Source: Branchiostoma floridae (lineage: Eukaryota > Chordata > Leptocardii > Amphioxiformes > Branchiostomatidae). From it: a stretch of 64,000 nt of DNA. Location: NCBI RefSeq assembly GCF_000003815.2, contig NC_049991.1:5570948-5634947 (forward strand). Reading direction: 5' to 3'. Numbering within the stretch: the stretch's first letter is position 1; the number at the start of each line of letters is the position of its first letter. The position numbers and the translations under genes are program-made. The notes beneath the pieces were generated by a model, which was given only the letters and a program-made list of their open reading frames with translations, was not told the DNA's origin and made no database searches. Positions 35,801-64,000 of the stretch are shown here, piece by piece.

Positions 35801-38800
35801 ACTCAACAGAGCCTGGCAACTTCTTAACAATGGATGGGTAAGAATCGTGAATGGTTTTGAAACCTTTAGAGTATCCGATCCCTTTACATGCAACTGCATA
35901 AGTGTGTGCTGGTAACTTATAAGTAATACTGTTAAAATACAGCCTTTACACAATTACAGTTAGACTTTAAAGTTAAGAGAAAGCTATTTCTGTTTAAAAA
36001 TAGTTCATGATCTCTTTTGGCGAAATCATTGGCACATACCTGTATATTTCTACCTATATTGTAATTAATTCTGACTGAAAGATGACTACTTTAGTCATAT
36101 GATATTATGAATTTTAAATACCACTGTCTTGGATTCTATTCTGAAAAGACATTGAGAGAGACAAATGCAATGTTTAGGTATAGGAACCCAGGTGCACCCA
36201 AAATTGGAGCTGTGCACCCAATTATTTTCTGTGGGTGCACAGGGTGCACCCAAATATTTTCTTGGGTTTATGTAATACTATGTTAAGATATCAATTTTGA
36301 AAGTAATCTTACTTAGCCTAGTATGCATCATATTCTTGACATCTAAGTAAGGGTCAGAAAAATGATAAAAATCTCTGTCATGGTACTTGTTTAAGAATTA
36401 AAGTTTTGTTATTAGTTTTTTCTGACATTCTACTAAAATTTAAGTGGTGTACCCAAAACACCCGATTTTTTTAGCTGGGTGCACCAGTGCACCTAATCCC
36501 AAAAATGATTTTCGAGCCATGCTATATCATAGTATATGTAGTAGAGCAAGACAGCTTCGCCATGGCTCACATGTTTAGCTATCCACACTGTGTCACCCCA
36601 TCTATTCTCAATAAGTGTGTTGGGTTTCTTAATTACATGCAGTCCTAGAGGTTCGGCACTTGTCCCTCATACTGGGCCATTGACGGAATAGCACCTTCTA
36701 TTGGCACCTGACAAATGCAACGTGGGCCAACCCTAGACATTGCTAAAATCAACTATGGCCCACGGATCTATAGAATTCAATCCATATGGCAAAGCAGCAT
36801 GGTGGCATTACTGATTGCGCCATGGGGACAAATGTTACTATGCTAAAATAATACTTGCACAATGACTAAAAAAATAATTTGTTTGATTTATATTTGTAAC
36901 GATACACATACATTTCAAAGTCATGTTACGCAGTTCCCAAACATGGATATTAGCAATCAGCACACCAGTAGTAGTGGCAGAACCAGATGTCTGAGGAAAT
37001 CAAGGATGTGTATAATCTCCGTCTCACTGTTGTGTCTACTGGTAATGCATGACTGGTTGTATAAAAACAACTCACTGCATACAGCACATACTCAGGGCTC
37101 AAAATTCATTTTTGGGATTAGGTGCACTGGTGCACCCAGCTTAAAAAATTGGGTGCACCCAAAAATTTTTAGGTGCACCACTTAAATTCAAGTAGAATGT
37201 CGAAAAAAATCTAATAACAAAACTTAGTTACAAGCTATCAAATTCTTAAACAAATAACATGACAGACATTTTTATTATCTTTTTTACTCCTAGATGTCAA
37301 GAATATGATGTATACTTGTATACTTGATATCTTTCCATAAATAAACCTAAGAAAAAAATTGGGTGCACAGCTCCAATTTTGGGTGCACCTGGGTGCACAT
37401 GCACCCAGTATTTCGAGCCCTGATACTGTAATTTACTTTGTTTTCTCGGTACCAAACTTTCACAGTCTGAGAAAATTTAACTTGTTCTTGGAAATAAATG
37501 TTCACTGTCGCGGCAAGTGCACATAAAAAAAATGAATTATTTGTTATCAGTAATGATAAGTTCCCGTTATAGTCGTCACCATGAAAACCGTGAACATATT
37601 ATATAAACAGTACACTGAAAAAATCAGGAATTACAGTATATGCAGGTTAGTGTAGGCAAAATTGGAGGTATGCTGGTATTTGTGATGTCTACCTTACTGA
37701 ATTAAGTATAGATTTGTCAATCTGACATCTGACAAATGAAAACATTGTAAAATTATTTCCCAATATGTTCTTATTTCTGTTGCAATAAAAAATTTCACTA
37801 ACAACGTCCACATGTATAATCAAATTATGACATTGAAAGTAACAGGCAGTGTTACCTGTGTGCCTGTTACAAGTATCTTAAGTTTTACTTGTTAAACAGT
37901 ATTTCTTGGATGACATTTTGGCAAAAAGTTTAAGAAAAAAATCCCACCTACAGTCCCAATCCCAATTTTTTTCAGGATTGTAATTGTGAAACAGAGCATT
38001 AATTCTCTTTTGCTTAGCTACTGGATATCTAGGACAAGTACAGGTATTATCAAAACACATGGCACACCTGTCCTATGCAAGGTGCCACTTGTCCACTCTG
38101 ATAGACTCTCAAGGCTTGAAGTAACTTAGACTTCAATGGAATACCTAATGGTAAGCAAATCTTCAGCAGAATTCACCCCTAGGCAAAAATTGCTGTCTCA
38201 CTGTCACTTTACAGTGCCTATACTCCAATACAAATGATATACCATTGTTGACTTTACAGATAGAGTCACATCAGGAGAGATAAACTTTAGGTAGCACCCC
38301 AACCAACATAATAAGTAGTACAGGGCTCGAAATACCACCTGCATATGCAGGTTAGTTCAGGTAAAATTAGAGTTGTGCAGGAATTTCTGGTGTCTACCTG
38401 CACTGGGTTTAAACATAAATGCCCTATGATGTAGGTGTATGTGGATTGTTATCAGCTGCATTGACTGTTACCACCTATAAAGTATAAAAGAAAAGAAAAA
38501 ATAGCAATGGTTCCTGAACAATTTTAGTATGATCCATACTTTCTATATTCATAATCAGAGTGGTGCAGGTAATATTTGTCTGGTGCAGGTAATTTTCTAG
38601 GAGACATGCACCCGTACAGGTATGCAGAAAGATTTTGAGCCCTGTTGAAGGCGTAACATCGAATAAACATTGACATGTTTTTGTCAACACACATACCACT
38701 AGTACTAGCTATAGATGATGTCACCCTTGTCCCAAGAGTGGGTAGACAAGGAATCTCTACGTGGGATGCAGAATTTGTCAGATAGGGGACTGAGTTTTCT

Positions 38801-41800
38801 TACACCTGATATCTTCTTTAGGCTTAGGAAAATTAATGTTGTGGTTCTGGTTCTGGTTACTTTGTTTAAGGACAATCAGCAATATTTTAAAATCATATTT
38901 GAATATACAAATGTACAAGCTAAAGTACTTGGTTGGTCTGTTTCTATACATCATGTAACTTTTTCTATTGCAACATAGTAAAGAACATGTCAGAAAACGA
39001 TTGTATTATGTTTTTAGCACTCAGATGTCAGATTGAAAATTTGATTTCCATTGCTAATGGTCAACCTTCAAAAATGCTAGTGTCGGCAGATTTTTGCTAG
39101 GGATGATTGGGTAACCAGAGAAACACAACATTTTTCCCGAGGCCTTGGAAGAAACCGTTCTGCCGTGCACCAATGGATGACATTATGTCTGCTACATGAC
39201 AGAGTTGTGAAAACAAGTTAATTCTTTCTACAATAACAGGGGTCCAGTGTTTTTCAATTATCAGAAGCATATGTCCAGAAAAGGAACAAACTCTGCAATA
39301 CAAACTGAGATTCATCTATTAGAAATTTCAGTACAGGTTTTCAGTTCTATGGGGAATTTTTTCCCCAGGTCCTAGTTTGAAAAAAGCCCAGACTCCAATA
39401 TTCCTCACAATATTTTCATTTGTATTGTCATGTTGGCATCATATACATAAGATATCACAATAACTGTAATGTTCAGAGAGTCATATCGACTCACCTGTAG
39501 TAGTTCATCGCTTAGAACTTCTGTTTTTTCCGCCCTGAAACAAGCAAAAAAACAAGAGTCATGAGAACAGTCATAACAAGAGAACATCAAGTTAGGTGAA
39601 ATATGATACAAAATGTCCGGGCTCAAAACATTGGGTGTCTATGCACTGCACTTCAATGCATCAATAATCCGAGCTATGCACCAAATTTTTTACTGTAGAT
39701 AAATCCGATAAACTTAGGTGCACCTAATAGTAAAACATGATAAAGGTACATGATCTGTACACTACTCTATAGTATATATCACTGTACATTTTGTATAACA
39801 GCATATTGTTTGAATGTGTTGAAAATTAATGACACATTTGTTGTACCTCTGTATTGCTTTGCTATTGTAACCTTTGTATTAGGAAAATTGAAGTTAGTAA
39901 TTGTTACTGACATTCTTATTTCATCTATTTATATAGTACAACCAAACTTTATTTCTGTGCTGCCTTTTTGTGTACCAATTCCCAAATTGAATTCTGGTCC
40001 CTGATTCCTGAGCTATGCTGTTTCCTGTGTCCAGTGTCTGTCTGGTGTCTGGGTCTGATGTCATTTCCTGTTGCACCTGTACAGCTGATTTAGGCAAATT
40101 CCATTCATGCCAGATTCATCTAAACAAATACCATTAAAACTAACACCAAACAGTCTTGTCCTCGGGCATAAAACACAATTTTTTGTTACATCTGAAAGTC
40201 AAAGGGTTAAAATTGCAATTTTTCTCAGAATGTTATATGAATGGGACAAGTCTATGGCGGTGTCAGTGACACTAGTCTACTACCGAAAATTCAATTACTT
40301 TTGCAGTGGCTCAATTTTGTGGACTTATGAAATGAGGTATTTTTAGTGTTTCATATCTATATTAGTGATTGAAACAATTTTGTAGAAGTTACTACAACAT
40401 TATACAAACAAATGTACATACTTGATTTGATGATGTCACTATGCTTCGTATGAAATCAAAACTAATTCAAACATTTTCAATATTCACAGTTCAGTAATGT
40501 GTCATCATTTCAACTTGTAGTATGCCACAATCAAAAAGGAAGTACTGAGCTTATACATGGCCTTGTGACTCCATGTGATGACATCATACATTTTCAGTCC
40601 TTGATCCTTAATCAAATTACTTCCCATTTCCCTGTCCATCCAATCAAATCAACCGCAGCCTCCTAATGAATTATGTCATTCCAATGCTGTTACCACAGCC
40701 TTTCAAGGGTGAGACCACATTGAATTAACATTCCAAAGTTTGAAAGGACCCGGGTATAACCTCAACCCCACAAATTGCATCCTTTTGTAAACAAGAGTGT
40801 TAACACAACCCTTTCATTGATTTATAATATTATATAGGTTCATACAACAATCAACGACAATTGGGTAATTTGGGTACTGGACCGTTCCAATCCTAATCTC
40901 TTGAGGGAACGACAAGGGCATTTTTTACTTCCATTTCCCTTTTGAGTTTGATTAGAATTTCAAAATAGAATATATTGTTTCTGACTCAGCCATTTGATTA
41001 AAACAATTTATTATTGCCCCCTCCTGGAATGGAATAGTCCAGAATGAAAAAAACACAGCATATTCATTAAGAAAATGGTTTTGAAAGCAAAACAAACAGT
41101 TCCTGTTCTGTAAATGCACTCAATATGACAAGTTCAAATGCATTGGCTTGGAAATCAAACAAGATGATGACTACGGCTATGTAAACTTCCTGCAATACAA
41201 CAGTACTGTAAATTCATTTACTTTTGAAGTTTTCTGGTGGTTTTCTTTTGCTACAAGTGGGAAAAGGAGGTTTTTGCCAATTCAATTTGAGTTTGTGACA
41301 ATTCTGTAGTACAGTGGTCATACAACTTTACAAGTAAGACATCTTTGCAGTGCCATGAATTCACAGGTTACAGTTTTGTGTGCATGGACCTTTTGCACAA
41401 AAGTTTAAAGATTCACTGTATTCTTTCACCTTCCAAATGTCATACTAGACTCATAGGACGACTACGCCAAAAATAGTTACTCAAGCAACTGGATATGGTT
41501 TTGAAACGGTAGGACGACTGTACTGCACTTTTTAAATGTTACAAAGTCACAGTTGTACATCATTATCCAGAATCTTAATTCCTACGATTTTGCCATGAAT
41601 ACATTTATCAAAATTATTGGGAGACTGAATATTTTTCTTGAGATTCATATATCCTGTACCATGATTAAATCCCAAACTTGAGGTCATTTGAGGTCAACTG
41701 GCAAGTCTGGCATTCTGTATTGGGTTGAGCTGGGACTTGTTCTGTGCTAACTGGGTTAACGTTACACACTACGATATCCGAATGGTCAGTTCCCTGGGCA

Positions 41801-42558
41801 AGCTCGAACCTGTCCGATATTCTTAGAAAAATAAACTATTTAAAAGTCTATACAGCGTCACAAATTGTTGACAATGCTGAACATCACGGTATGTCACAAA
41901 TATTTCTGACTCACTTGAAAAGCATTGAATGATTGAGTTACTATTTTGGTTTTGTCCCATTTGGTAGGTTGGTTCAGAATCACCACTTGAAAATATAATA
42001 CATGTATAACAATTTCTTTTCGCTGAGAACGTTTTCACCGTCTGTGTAACAACTGTTTACTAATTAACCCATTTAAGCAAACCTGTTGTTCTAGTGACAG
42101 TTTATATAAATTTGGGGTCCGGCAAATTTTCTTAGAAGGTTTGCCCATGGTAAAAACGAGACAGTTGTGGCGTCCAAGTGCGGTTTGCTTGTCAAACATT
42201 TTTGCCAGTGAACCGTTTGCACAGATGCAGCCATCACATCAAGTACTGACCTTGTTGGGGCAAACCACACAGAATACACAGAAAACAGTAAAGCACAAAC
42301 ACACTGTATCACAGTGTATGCGAACTTCGGACCCTGCCCTCCCATAACATTGCATTCACTCCACAATCAGTACACCAAACAACTTTAGAAAACAACAGAT
42401 CTACCAATGGTTAAAGAGTGGAGGAAAGAATCGAGAAGGAGGAAATAATCAGATTTAGATAAGAAAGGTTTCGGTGGCATGTAGTTAGCATCATCATCCA
42501 CCCACCTCCCAACAGTTTGGTTGGCGAGTTGTTTCACGCGAAGAAATTGCTTCTTCAT
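17030..42558 (-). CDS. ARHGAP17: BAR-domain Rho GTPase-activating protein (ARHGAP17/ARHGAP44/SH3BP1 type)
   Basis: RICH/nadrin-family proteins bind curved membranes through an N-BAR domain and turn off Rac/Cdc42 at junctions and in exocytosis and endocytosis. Eighteen exons join in phase to about 779 residues: 42506-42558, 39495-39534, 32078-32179, 31025-31101, 30444-30555, 28821-29015, 28271-28339, 27883-27964, 27472-27599, 27118-27165, 26877-26952, 24647-24728, 23201-23281, 22797-22913, 21958-21978, 20688-20767, 20150-20336, 17030-17819. BAR domain (residues 1 to about 245): MKKQFLRVKQLANQTVG, KRLAKLVLDMDSAR, DMYQFVSKEQEYA. RhoGAP domain (about 265-455): arginine finger in GLFRVAG, LYLRELPEPLM, NLALVLAPNLIW, IIQHADWFFPG. 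The remaining 320 residues are proline-rich with SH3-ligand motifs. Human ARHGAP17, ARHGAP44 and SH3BP1 are probable co-orthologues; the symbol follows the conserved LCMT1 neighbour. It shares a 449-bp divergent promoter with LCMT1. Confidence 0.93.
17820..19105. other. Intron between cassette exon and exon 18
   Basis: No repeat with recognisable ends and no exon seen. Confidence 0.5.
19106..19267 (-). CDS. ARHGAP17: ARHGAP17 alternative cassette exon ending in a TTAL C-terminus
   Basis: A strong pyrimidine tract and ctgtag|T acceptor, a GAG|gtatgt donor and a length of 162 nt (54 codons) give a phase-2/phase-2 exon fitting between exons 17 and 18. Read in that phase it encodes a basic Ser/Pro segment (IGNRKSSSLKKPNSPPPQTP) and stops at TGA 19129-19131, 23 nt before its donor, so the protein would end SSVTTAL after about 562 residues. 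A stop that near the last junction should escape nonsense-mediated decay. TTAL fits a class I PDZ ligand, like the ESTAL end known for ARHGAP44. Expression is unproven. Confidence 0.65.
19268..20149. other. Intron 17, distal part
   Basis: Apart from the pyrimidine tract of the cassette exon (19268-19310) and a small TACTGTAAAT-like fragment at 19775, nothing was recognised. Confidence 0.45.
20150..20336 (-). CDS. ARHGAP17: ARHGAP17 exon 17 (linker)
   Basis: Between ctttccag|AG and GAGGG|gtaagt, phase 2. Low-complexity Ser/Pro/His-rich sequence beginning EFDFQPSTPGSAGSTPQG. It follows directly on FPG in the GEIEF position of the human proteins. Confidence 0.88.
20688..20767 (-). CDS. ARHGAP17: ARHGAP17 exon 16 (RhoGAP end)
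   Basis: Between ttctctag|A and CCTGGAG|gtgagg; VASMIVQTIIQHADWFFPG matches VGIIEPIIQHADWFFPG. Confidence 0.95.
20768..22796. other. Introns around the microexon
   Basis: Apart from the 21-nt exon at 21958-21978 I see no coding or repeat structure in these two introns. Confidence 0.5.
21958..21978 (-). CDS. ARHGAP17: ARHGAP17 exon 15, 21-nt microexon
   Basis: Between tctcaccag|C and GCTGC|gtaagt. It adds NGMEDAA and keeps phase 2 on both sides, filling the place of the human EGNITEMM loop. Skipping it would also keep the frame. Confidence 0.8.
22797..22913 (-). CDS. ARHGAP17: ARHGAP17 exon 14 (RhoGAP)
   Basis: Between ttccacag|A and GGAGG|gtaagc, phase 2; YLIKFLATISTNSEVNKMSA then SNLALVLAPNLIW, the conserved GTPase-contact helix. 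Confidence 0.95.
23201..23281 (-). CDS. ARHGAP17: ARHGAP17 exon 13 (RhoGAP)
   Basis: Between gtttgcag|T and TTTTAG|gtgagc; VKLQALWSVCDRLPKQNYNN, matching RLQALWNACEKLPKANHNN. Confidence 0.94.
23415..24601. mobile_element. 1.19-kb DNA transposon with 27-bp inverted ends
   Basis: The left end CAAGGAGCTTTTATCAGGAG and the reversed right end are identical over 27 bases. GTTTGTC directly flanks both sides (23408-23414 and 24602-24608). No transposase ORF, so it is non-autonomous; the superfamily is not clear from a 7-bp duplication. It lies in intron 12, 46 bp from exon 12. Confidence 0.85.
24647..24728 (-). CDS. ARHGAP17: ARHGAP17 exon 12 (RhoGAP)
   Basis: Between ttttgtcag|GT and GGAAG|gtcagt; ALKLYLRELPEPLMTFDLFQ then DWMEAG, the signature helix of the RhoGAP fold. 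Confidence 0.95.
24963..25183. mobile_element. Foldback element of the CTAGTTCACC family, copy 1
   Basis: Ends TAATGCTAGTTCACC/GGAGAACTAGCGTTA. Almost the whole element is a hairpin: GATATCAAGTCGATGGACAG pairs with CTGTCCATTGACTTAATATC around a short loop. Other copies: 55015, 61757 (partial), 62010, 62529. Confidence 0.8.
25190..26829. mobile_element. 1.64-kb element with direct sub-terminal GTAACGCTTAACGGT repeats
   Basis: The ends are inverted (CATTTATGAGGGTCTGCATG against CATAAATGAGGGTCTGCATG). Inside each end lie short repeats of GTAACGCTTAACGGTGAATT, three on the left and about six on the right, all in the same direction. The middle contains degenerate repeats around GAAACGCCATTT(A/C)CTGCATTTT and a nested MITE. 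No transposase was recognised. Confidence 0.75.
25669..26037. mobile_element. MITE nested inside the 25190-26829 element
   Basis: Inverted ends of about 35 bp: AAGGCCACACCAATTTAATT on the left and TAGGCCACACCGATTTAATT from the reversed right, both continuing TCTTGGTTCACGGATT. TAA on both sides may be a target duplication. Confidence 0.8.
26877..26952 (-). CDS. ARHGAP17: ARHGAP17 exon 11 (RhoGAP)
   Basis: Between ttgttag|GCT and ATATCTG|gtaagg, phase 1; AALDSGIITG then LEEYVQDVHSISG, matching AALDCCVVDVQEYSADPHAIAG. It lies 47 bp from the 25190-26829 transposon. Confidence 0.93.
26983..27026. repeat. (AAC)n microsatellite
   Basis: About fourteen AAC units with one interruption, in intron 10. 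Confidence 0.9.
27118..27165 (-). CDS. ARHGAP17: ARHGAP17 exon 10 (arginine finger)
   Basis: 16 codons between ttccatag|GGG and TTGAAG|gtaagt; GLFRVAGSSSKTKKLK holds the catalytic arginine of the RhoGAP domain (LFRVA). Confidence 0.95.
27472..27599 (-). CDS. ARHGAP17: ARHGAP17 exon 9 (RhoGAP start)
   Basis: Between ttccatag|AA and GAAGAA|gtaagt. YGLSLEEHLKITERDIALPL then EACALALLEWGMEEE matches the human YGKPLEEHL...IEACVTMLLECGMQEE block. Confidence 0.95.
27883..27964 (-). CDS. ARHGAP17: ARHGAP17 exon 8 (end of BAR domain)
   Basis: Between cctccacag|TTG and CAACTAG|gtaaat, phase 1; LVEAQIRFHRAAISSLEKVL, matching LIEVQAEYHRKSLTLLQAVL. Confidence 0.93.
28271..28339 (-). CDS. ARHGAP17: ARHGAP17 exon 7 (BAR domain)
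   Basis: 23 codons between gtttttcag|GAT and ATCAGT|gtaagt; DALATDMYQFVSKEQEYAHN matches LSADMYSFVAKEIDYANY. Confidence 0.93.
28821..29015 (-). CDS. ARHGAP17: ARHGAP17 exon 6 (BAR domain)
   Basis: 65 codons, phase 0, between ccttacag|GTG and TGTCGG|gtgagt. Contains VDIPAIQTQRKRLAKLVLDM, the most conserved BAR block, and a coiled-coil-like SLKDEMDDAQSRMNLCR end. Confidence 0.95.
29064..29424 (+). mobile_element. CAGGGCTCGAAAT-type MITE, copy 2, with tandem-duplicated end
   Basis: Inverted ends CAGGGCTCG/CGAGCCCTG and a GGGTGCACC-rich inside. TACTT flanks both sides (29059-29063 and 29425-29429). The right end plus about 45 bp of flank is then repeated in tandem (from about 29462), so the duplication came after insertion. 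Confidence 0.85.
29590..30335. mobile_element. Older repeat interrupted by the TTAA element
   Basis: GGGTACCATCCAGG...GTTCGCT (29590-29690) and GAGCACTCTTTCGAACAGGC (30269) match the repeat at 3268-3449 on either side of the inserted 29703-30239 element. Confidence 0.55.
29703..30239. mobile_element. TTAA-flanked MITE (Kolobok/piggyBac-like target)
   Basis: 36-bp inverted ends with two mismatches (AGGGGCATTCCACTCCAGA...TGTTATTTTCC on both), flanked by TTAA at 29699-29702 and 30240-30243. No transposase. Confidence 0.85.
30444..30555 (-). CDS. ARHGAP17: ARHGAP17 exon 5 (BAR domain)
   Basis: Between gtgtgtag|G and CAGGAG|gtaagg. Encodes LFQLCGEGQGNLAKDL and YEMEVEKTVMTPLTNLQE. Confidence 0.92.
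31025..31101 (-). CDS. ARHGAP17: ARHGAP17 exon 4 (BAR domain)
   Basis: Between accttacag|AAA and TTGGG|gtatgt, phase 2. The reading KKLPQSALSQSMLESSSLMG then DETLLG matches KKLPLTALAQ...GDDTLLG. Confidence 0.92.
32078..32179 (-). CDS. ARHGAP17: ARHGAP17 exon 3 (BAR domain)
   Basis: 34 codons in phase 0 between tcccacag|ATT and CGCATG|gtgaga; encodes IEKKIDNVKLATHNVTKKLS and ACQQGGGDNLDKRM. Confidence 0.92.
32248..32420. mobile_element. Small MITE flanked by TA (pogo/Tigger-like)
   Basis: Left CAGTTGAATCCGCTTAATGG and reversed right CAGTAGAAGCCAGTTAATTG, with scattered GTGCAATTA words in both directions, flanked by TA. It lies 68 bp upstream of exon 3 in intron 2. Confidence 0.5.
32440..32735. 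mobile_element. Degenerate SINE-like repeat
   Basis: Contains GTGTGGCGGGTTCTTTAACA and a GGTGTATTCAAACC stretch like a decayed B box; the 36590-36830 region (TAAGTGTGTTGGGTTTCTTA) is a related fragment. Strand and ends unclear. Confidence 0.4.
32736..34157. other. ARHGAP17 intron 2, repeat-poor part
   Basis: No exon or element with recognisable ends. Confidence 0.45.
34158..34520 (+). mobile_element. CAGGGCTCGAAAT-type MITE, copy 3
   Basis: Complete ends; CATATA flanks both sides (34152-34157 and 34521-34526). Internal sequence is the same as copy 2. Confidence 0.85.
36187..36521 (-). mobile_element. CAGGGCTCGAAAT-type MITE, copy 4, one end damaged
   Basis: Inverted relative to copies 2, 3 and 5. 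The right terminus reads TTTTCGAGCCATG; the left terminus has lost its CAGGGCTC end. Confidence 0.75.
37093..37422 (+). mobile_element. CAGGGCTCGAAAT-type MITE, copy 5
   Basis: Left end CAGGGCTCAAAAT, right end ATTTCGAGCCCTG; ATACT flanks both sides (37088-37092 and 37423-37427). Confidence 0.85.
38321..38644. mobile_element. Related MITE with CAGGGCTCGAAAT ends but different inside
   Basis: Ends CAGGGCTCGAAAT and TTTTGAGCCCTG; the inside repeats GTGCAGGTAAT(T/A) and ATGCAGGTTAG words instead of GGTGCACC. It shares ends, not body, with the five-copy family. Confidence 0.65.
38645..39494. other. ARHGAP17 intron 2, distal part
   Basis: No feature recognised. Confidence 0.4.
39495..39534 (-). 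CDS. ARHGAP17: ARHGAP17 exon 2 (40 nt)
   Basis: tttcag|G completes AGG with exon 1, then AEKTEVLSDELLQ; donor CTACAG|gtgagt. Identity to the human AEKTEVLSEDLLQ block identifies it despite the small size. Confidence 0.94.
39535..42505. other. ARHGAP17 intron 1
   Basis: Three kb with only a weak TACTGTAAAT-type fragment (about 41210-41300) and a short decayed GGTGCACCTAATA piece (39715). No exon seen. Confidence 0.45.
42506..42558 (-). CDS. ARHGAP17: ARHGAP17 exon 1 (N-terminal BAR helix 0)
   Basis: ATG at 42556-42558; encodes MKKQFLRVKQLANQTVG, almost the same as the human amphipathic N-terminus. The donor is GGGAG|gtgggt, phase 2. Confidence 0.94.
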
Positions 42559-43007
42559 ATTGCTGGTGGAGTCTCACTGTGGCATCACACGGGTACACAG
42601 CACGCAGCAGAGGACAGACAGTCCCTGTATGATATCCGGAAGGAAAGAATGTATCCTGAATTGTCTACAGGATTTGATCTAAACATATGAGCCGAACAGC
42701 TTCCCCTGAAACTTCCTCTCTTGGCAAAATGAACATGGGCGTACTCCGCGCGCGGGACGCCGGGAAATATCAATCAGCTGACCATGACACCGACTCTGGT
42801 TTCATAAGCATGATTCTCATTGGTTGGATTGTTTAATCTAATTAAAAACAGACCAATCATAGGTCTCCTTACTAAAAGGAGTATGTCGTAACCAAGATGG
42901 CGGCGGGGGAACAACTTTTTGTGAAGAACTTGTAGTTTTTCGATATTTAAAGCTGTAGAGAGGTCGTAATTTTAGGTTTAGCGGTTTAGATTGAAGGATG
43001 TTGAAGG
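42559..43007. promoter_or_regulatory. 449-bp divergent promoter of ARHGAP17 and LCMT1
   Basis: It separates the two start codons, which point away from each other. It has no TATA box but carries a reversed CCAAT box (ATTGG, 42819-42823), a forward one (CCAAT, 42853-42857) and AAGATGGCGGC (42894-42904), a YY1-type element 104 bp before the LCMT1 ATG. It is GC-rich only near 42735-42760 and 42895-42910. Shared regulation of both genes is inferred. Confidence 0.7.
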
Positions 43008-63240
<20,233 letters not shown>

Positions 63241-63685
63241 GTGAGAGTTAAAGGCTGGGAGGGGGGTGACCTGCTGGACATGTGGACAGTGTACCACAGT
63301 CTTCCACAGCAGGATGTACAGAGGTGAGAGTTAAAGGCTGGGAGGGGGGTGACCTGCTGGACATGTGGACAGTGTACCACAGTCTTCCACAGCAGGATGT
63401 ACAGAGGTGAGAGTTAAAGGCTGGGAGGGGGGTGGCCTGCTGGACATGTGGACAGTGTACCACAGTCTTCCACAGCAGGATGTACAGAGGTGAGAGTTAA
63501 AGGCTGGGAGGGGGGTGACCTGCTGGACATGTGGACAGTGTACCACAGTCTTCCACAACAGGATGTACAGAGGTGAGAGTTAAAGGCTGGGAGGGGTGTG
63601 ACCTGCTGGACATGTGGACAGTGTACCACAGTCTTCCACAGCAGGATGTACAGAGGTGAGAGTTAAAGGCTGGGAGGGGGGTGAC
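63241..63685 (+). repeat. 83-bp tandem copies of LCMT1 exon 10 end with donor
   Basis: GTGAGAGTTAAAG starts units at 63241, 63324, 63407, 63490, 63573 and 63656, an exact 83-bp period; the last unit breaks off after about 30 bases. Each full unit is 13 intronic bases plus the last 70 bases of exon 10, with its donor intact. Differences between units are only a few bases. The minus strand of this array gives repetitive spurious frames. Confidence 0.96.
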
Positions 63686-64000
63686 CAGACACTCAATTGT
63701 CATACATTTCTTACATGTCAAACATTCTCGCTGCTTTGGTCTCTCAAAGGACATCTTATACAGTGTCAATCTTTTGAGACGTTAGCTTTTTGTGACGTTA
63801 CTTTAAAGCACCTCCGGACCATTATGTAAGGACCATTATGTAAGGTTGAATGTCTGAATAACCGCTTTCATTTAATCCAAGAGCGACATATGTTCTGAGA
63901 TTGTTCACTTTCTTTTTCAAATGCTACATTGTGGTATAGTTCCCTTCACCAGATTCTTATACCATTGTGAAGTGTGCAGACACTCATAATACACTTCATA
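63686..64000. other. LCMT1 intron 10, start
   Basis: No exon encoding the LCMT1 C-terminus is visible before the window ends. Confidence 0.6.

Noticed and set aside
36862-37185. 107-codon open frame in ARHGAP17 intron 2
   Set aside because: No domain, partly overlaps a MITE, no splice or promoter context.

Overview
This window is animal genomic DNA, most likely from a cephalochordate (amphioxus, Branchiostoma). The organism call is an inference from chordate-like exon structures, compact introns and a dense mix of hairpin MITEs, SINEs and non-LTR elements. There are two 100-base assembly gaps (54268-54367 and 60619-60718). Almost all real coding sequence sits in short exons of three conserved genes. 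I assembled these by matching consecutive splice sites, reading phase and protein family signatures. The family comparisons come from knowledge of the human proteins, not from a search.

Layout. 1-2605: reverse-transcriptase ORF of a Tx1/L1-type LINE running in from the left edge. 3706-4505: decayed 3' end of a CR1/Jockey-type LINE on the minus strand. 4663-13828 (minus): diacylglycerol kinase epsilon (DGKE), ten exons; the last coding exon was not found. 14.25-14.7 kb: short gap between DGKE and the next gene upstream. 17030-42558 (minus, 3' UTR probably to about 14.7 kb): the BAR-RhoGAP gene ARHGAP17/ARHGAP44/SH3BP1 (RICH/nadrin family), 18 exons plus one alternative terminal-type exon. 42559-43007: 449-bp divergent promoter. 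43008-63240 (plus): LCMT1, the PP2A leucine carboxyl methyltransferase, ten exons; its 3' end lies beyond the window.

The ARHGAP17-LCMT1 head-to-head pair is the same neighbour pair, in the same orientation, as on human chromosome 16p12, so this looks like a very old microsynteny, here compressed to a 449-bp shared promoter with a YY1-like motif.

The most unusual feature is a recurring kind of tandem repeat that begins at, or includes, a splice donor. DGKE exon 3 (58-bp exon end plus CA tracts), DGKE exon 4 (81-bp unit, in frame, repeating the catalytic glycine loop), DGKE exon 9 (40-bp minisatellite next to the donor) and LCMT1 exon 10 (83-bp unit) all show it. A second notable feature is a 162-nt phase-preserving cassette exon in the RhoGAP gene whose inclusion would end the protein in a PDZ-ligand-like TTAL instead of the long proline-rich tail.

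Introns carry many transposons for which I could see ends and sometimes target-site duplications: a hAT-like element inside a SINE, a TTAA element, a 9-bp-TSD element, a five-copy family with CAGGGCTC ends, a foldback family and a TACTGTAAATGC family. No bacterial features, CRISPR arrays or functional tRNA genes were seen.
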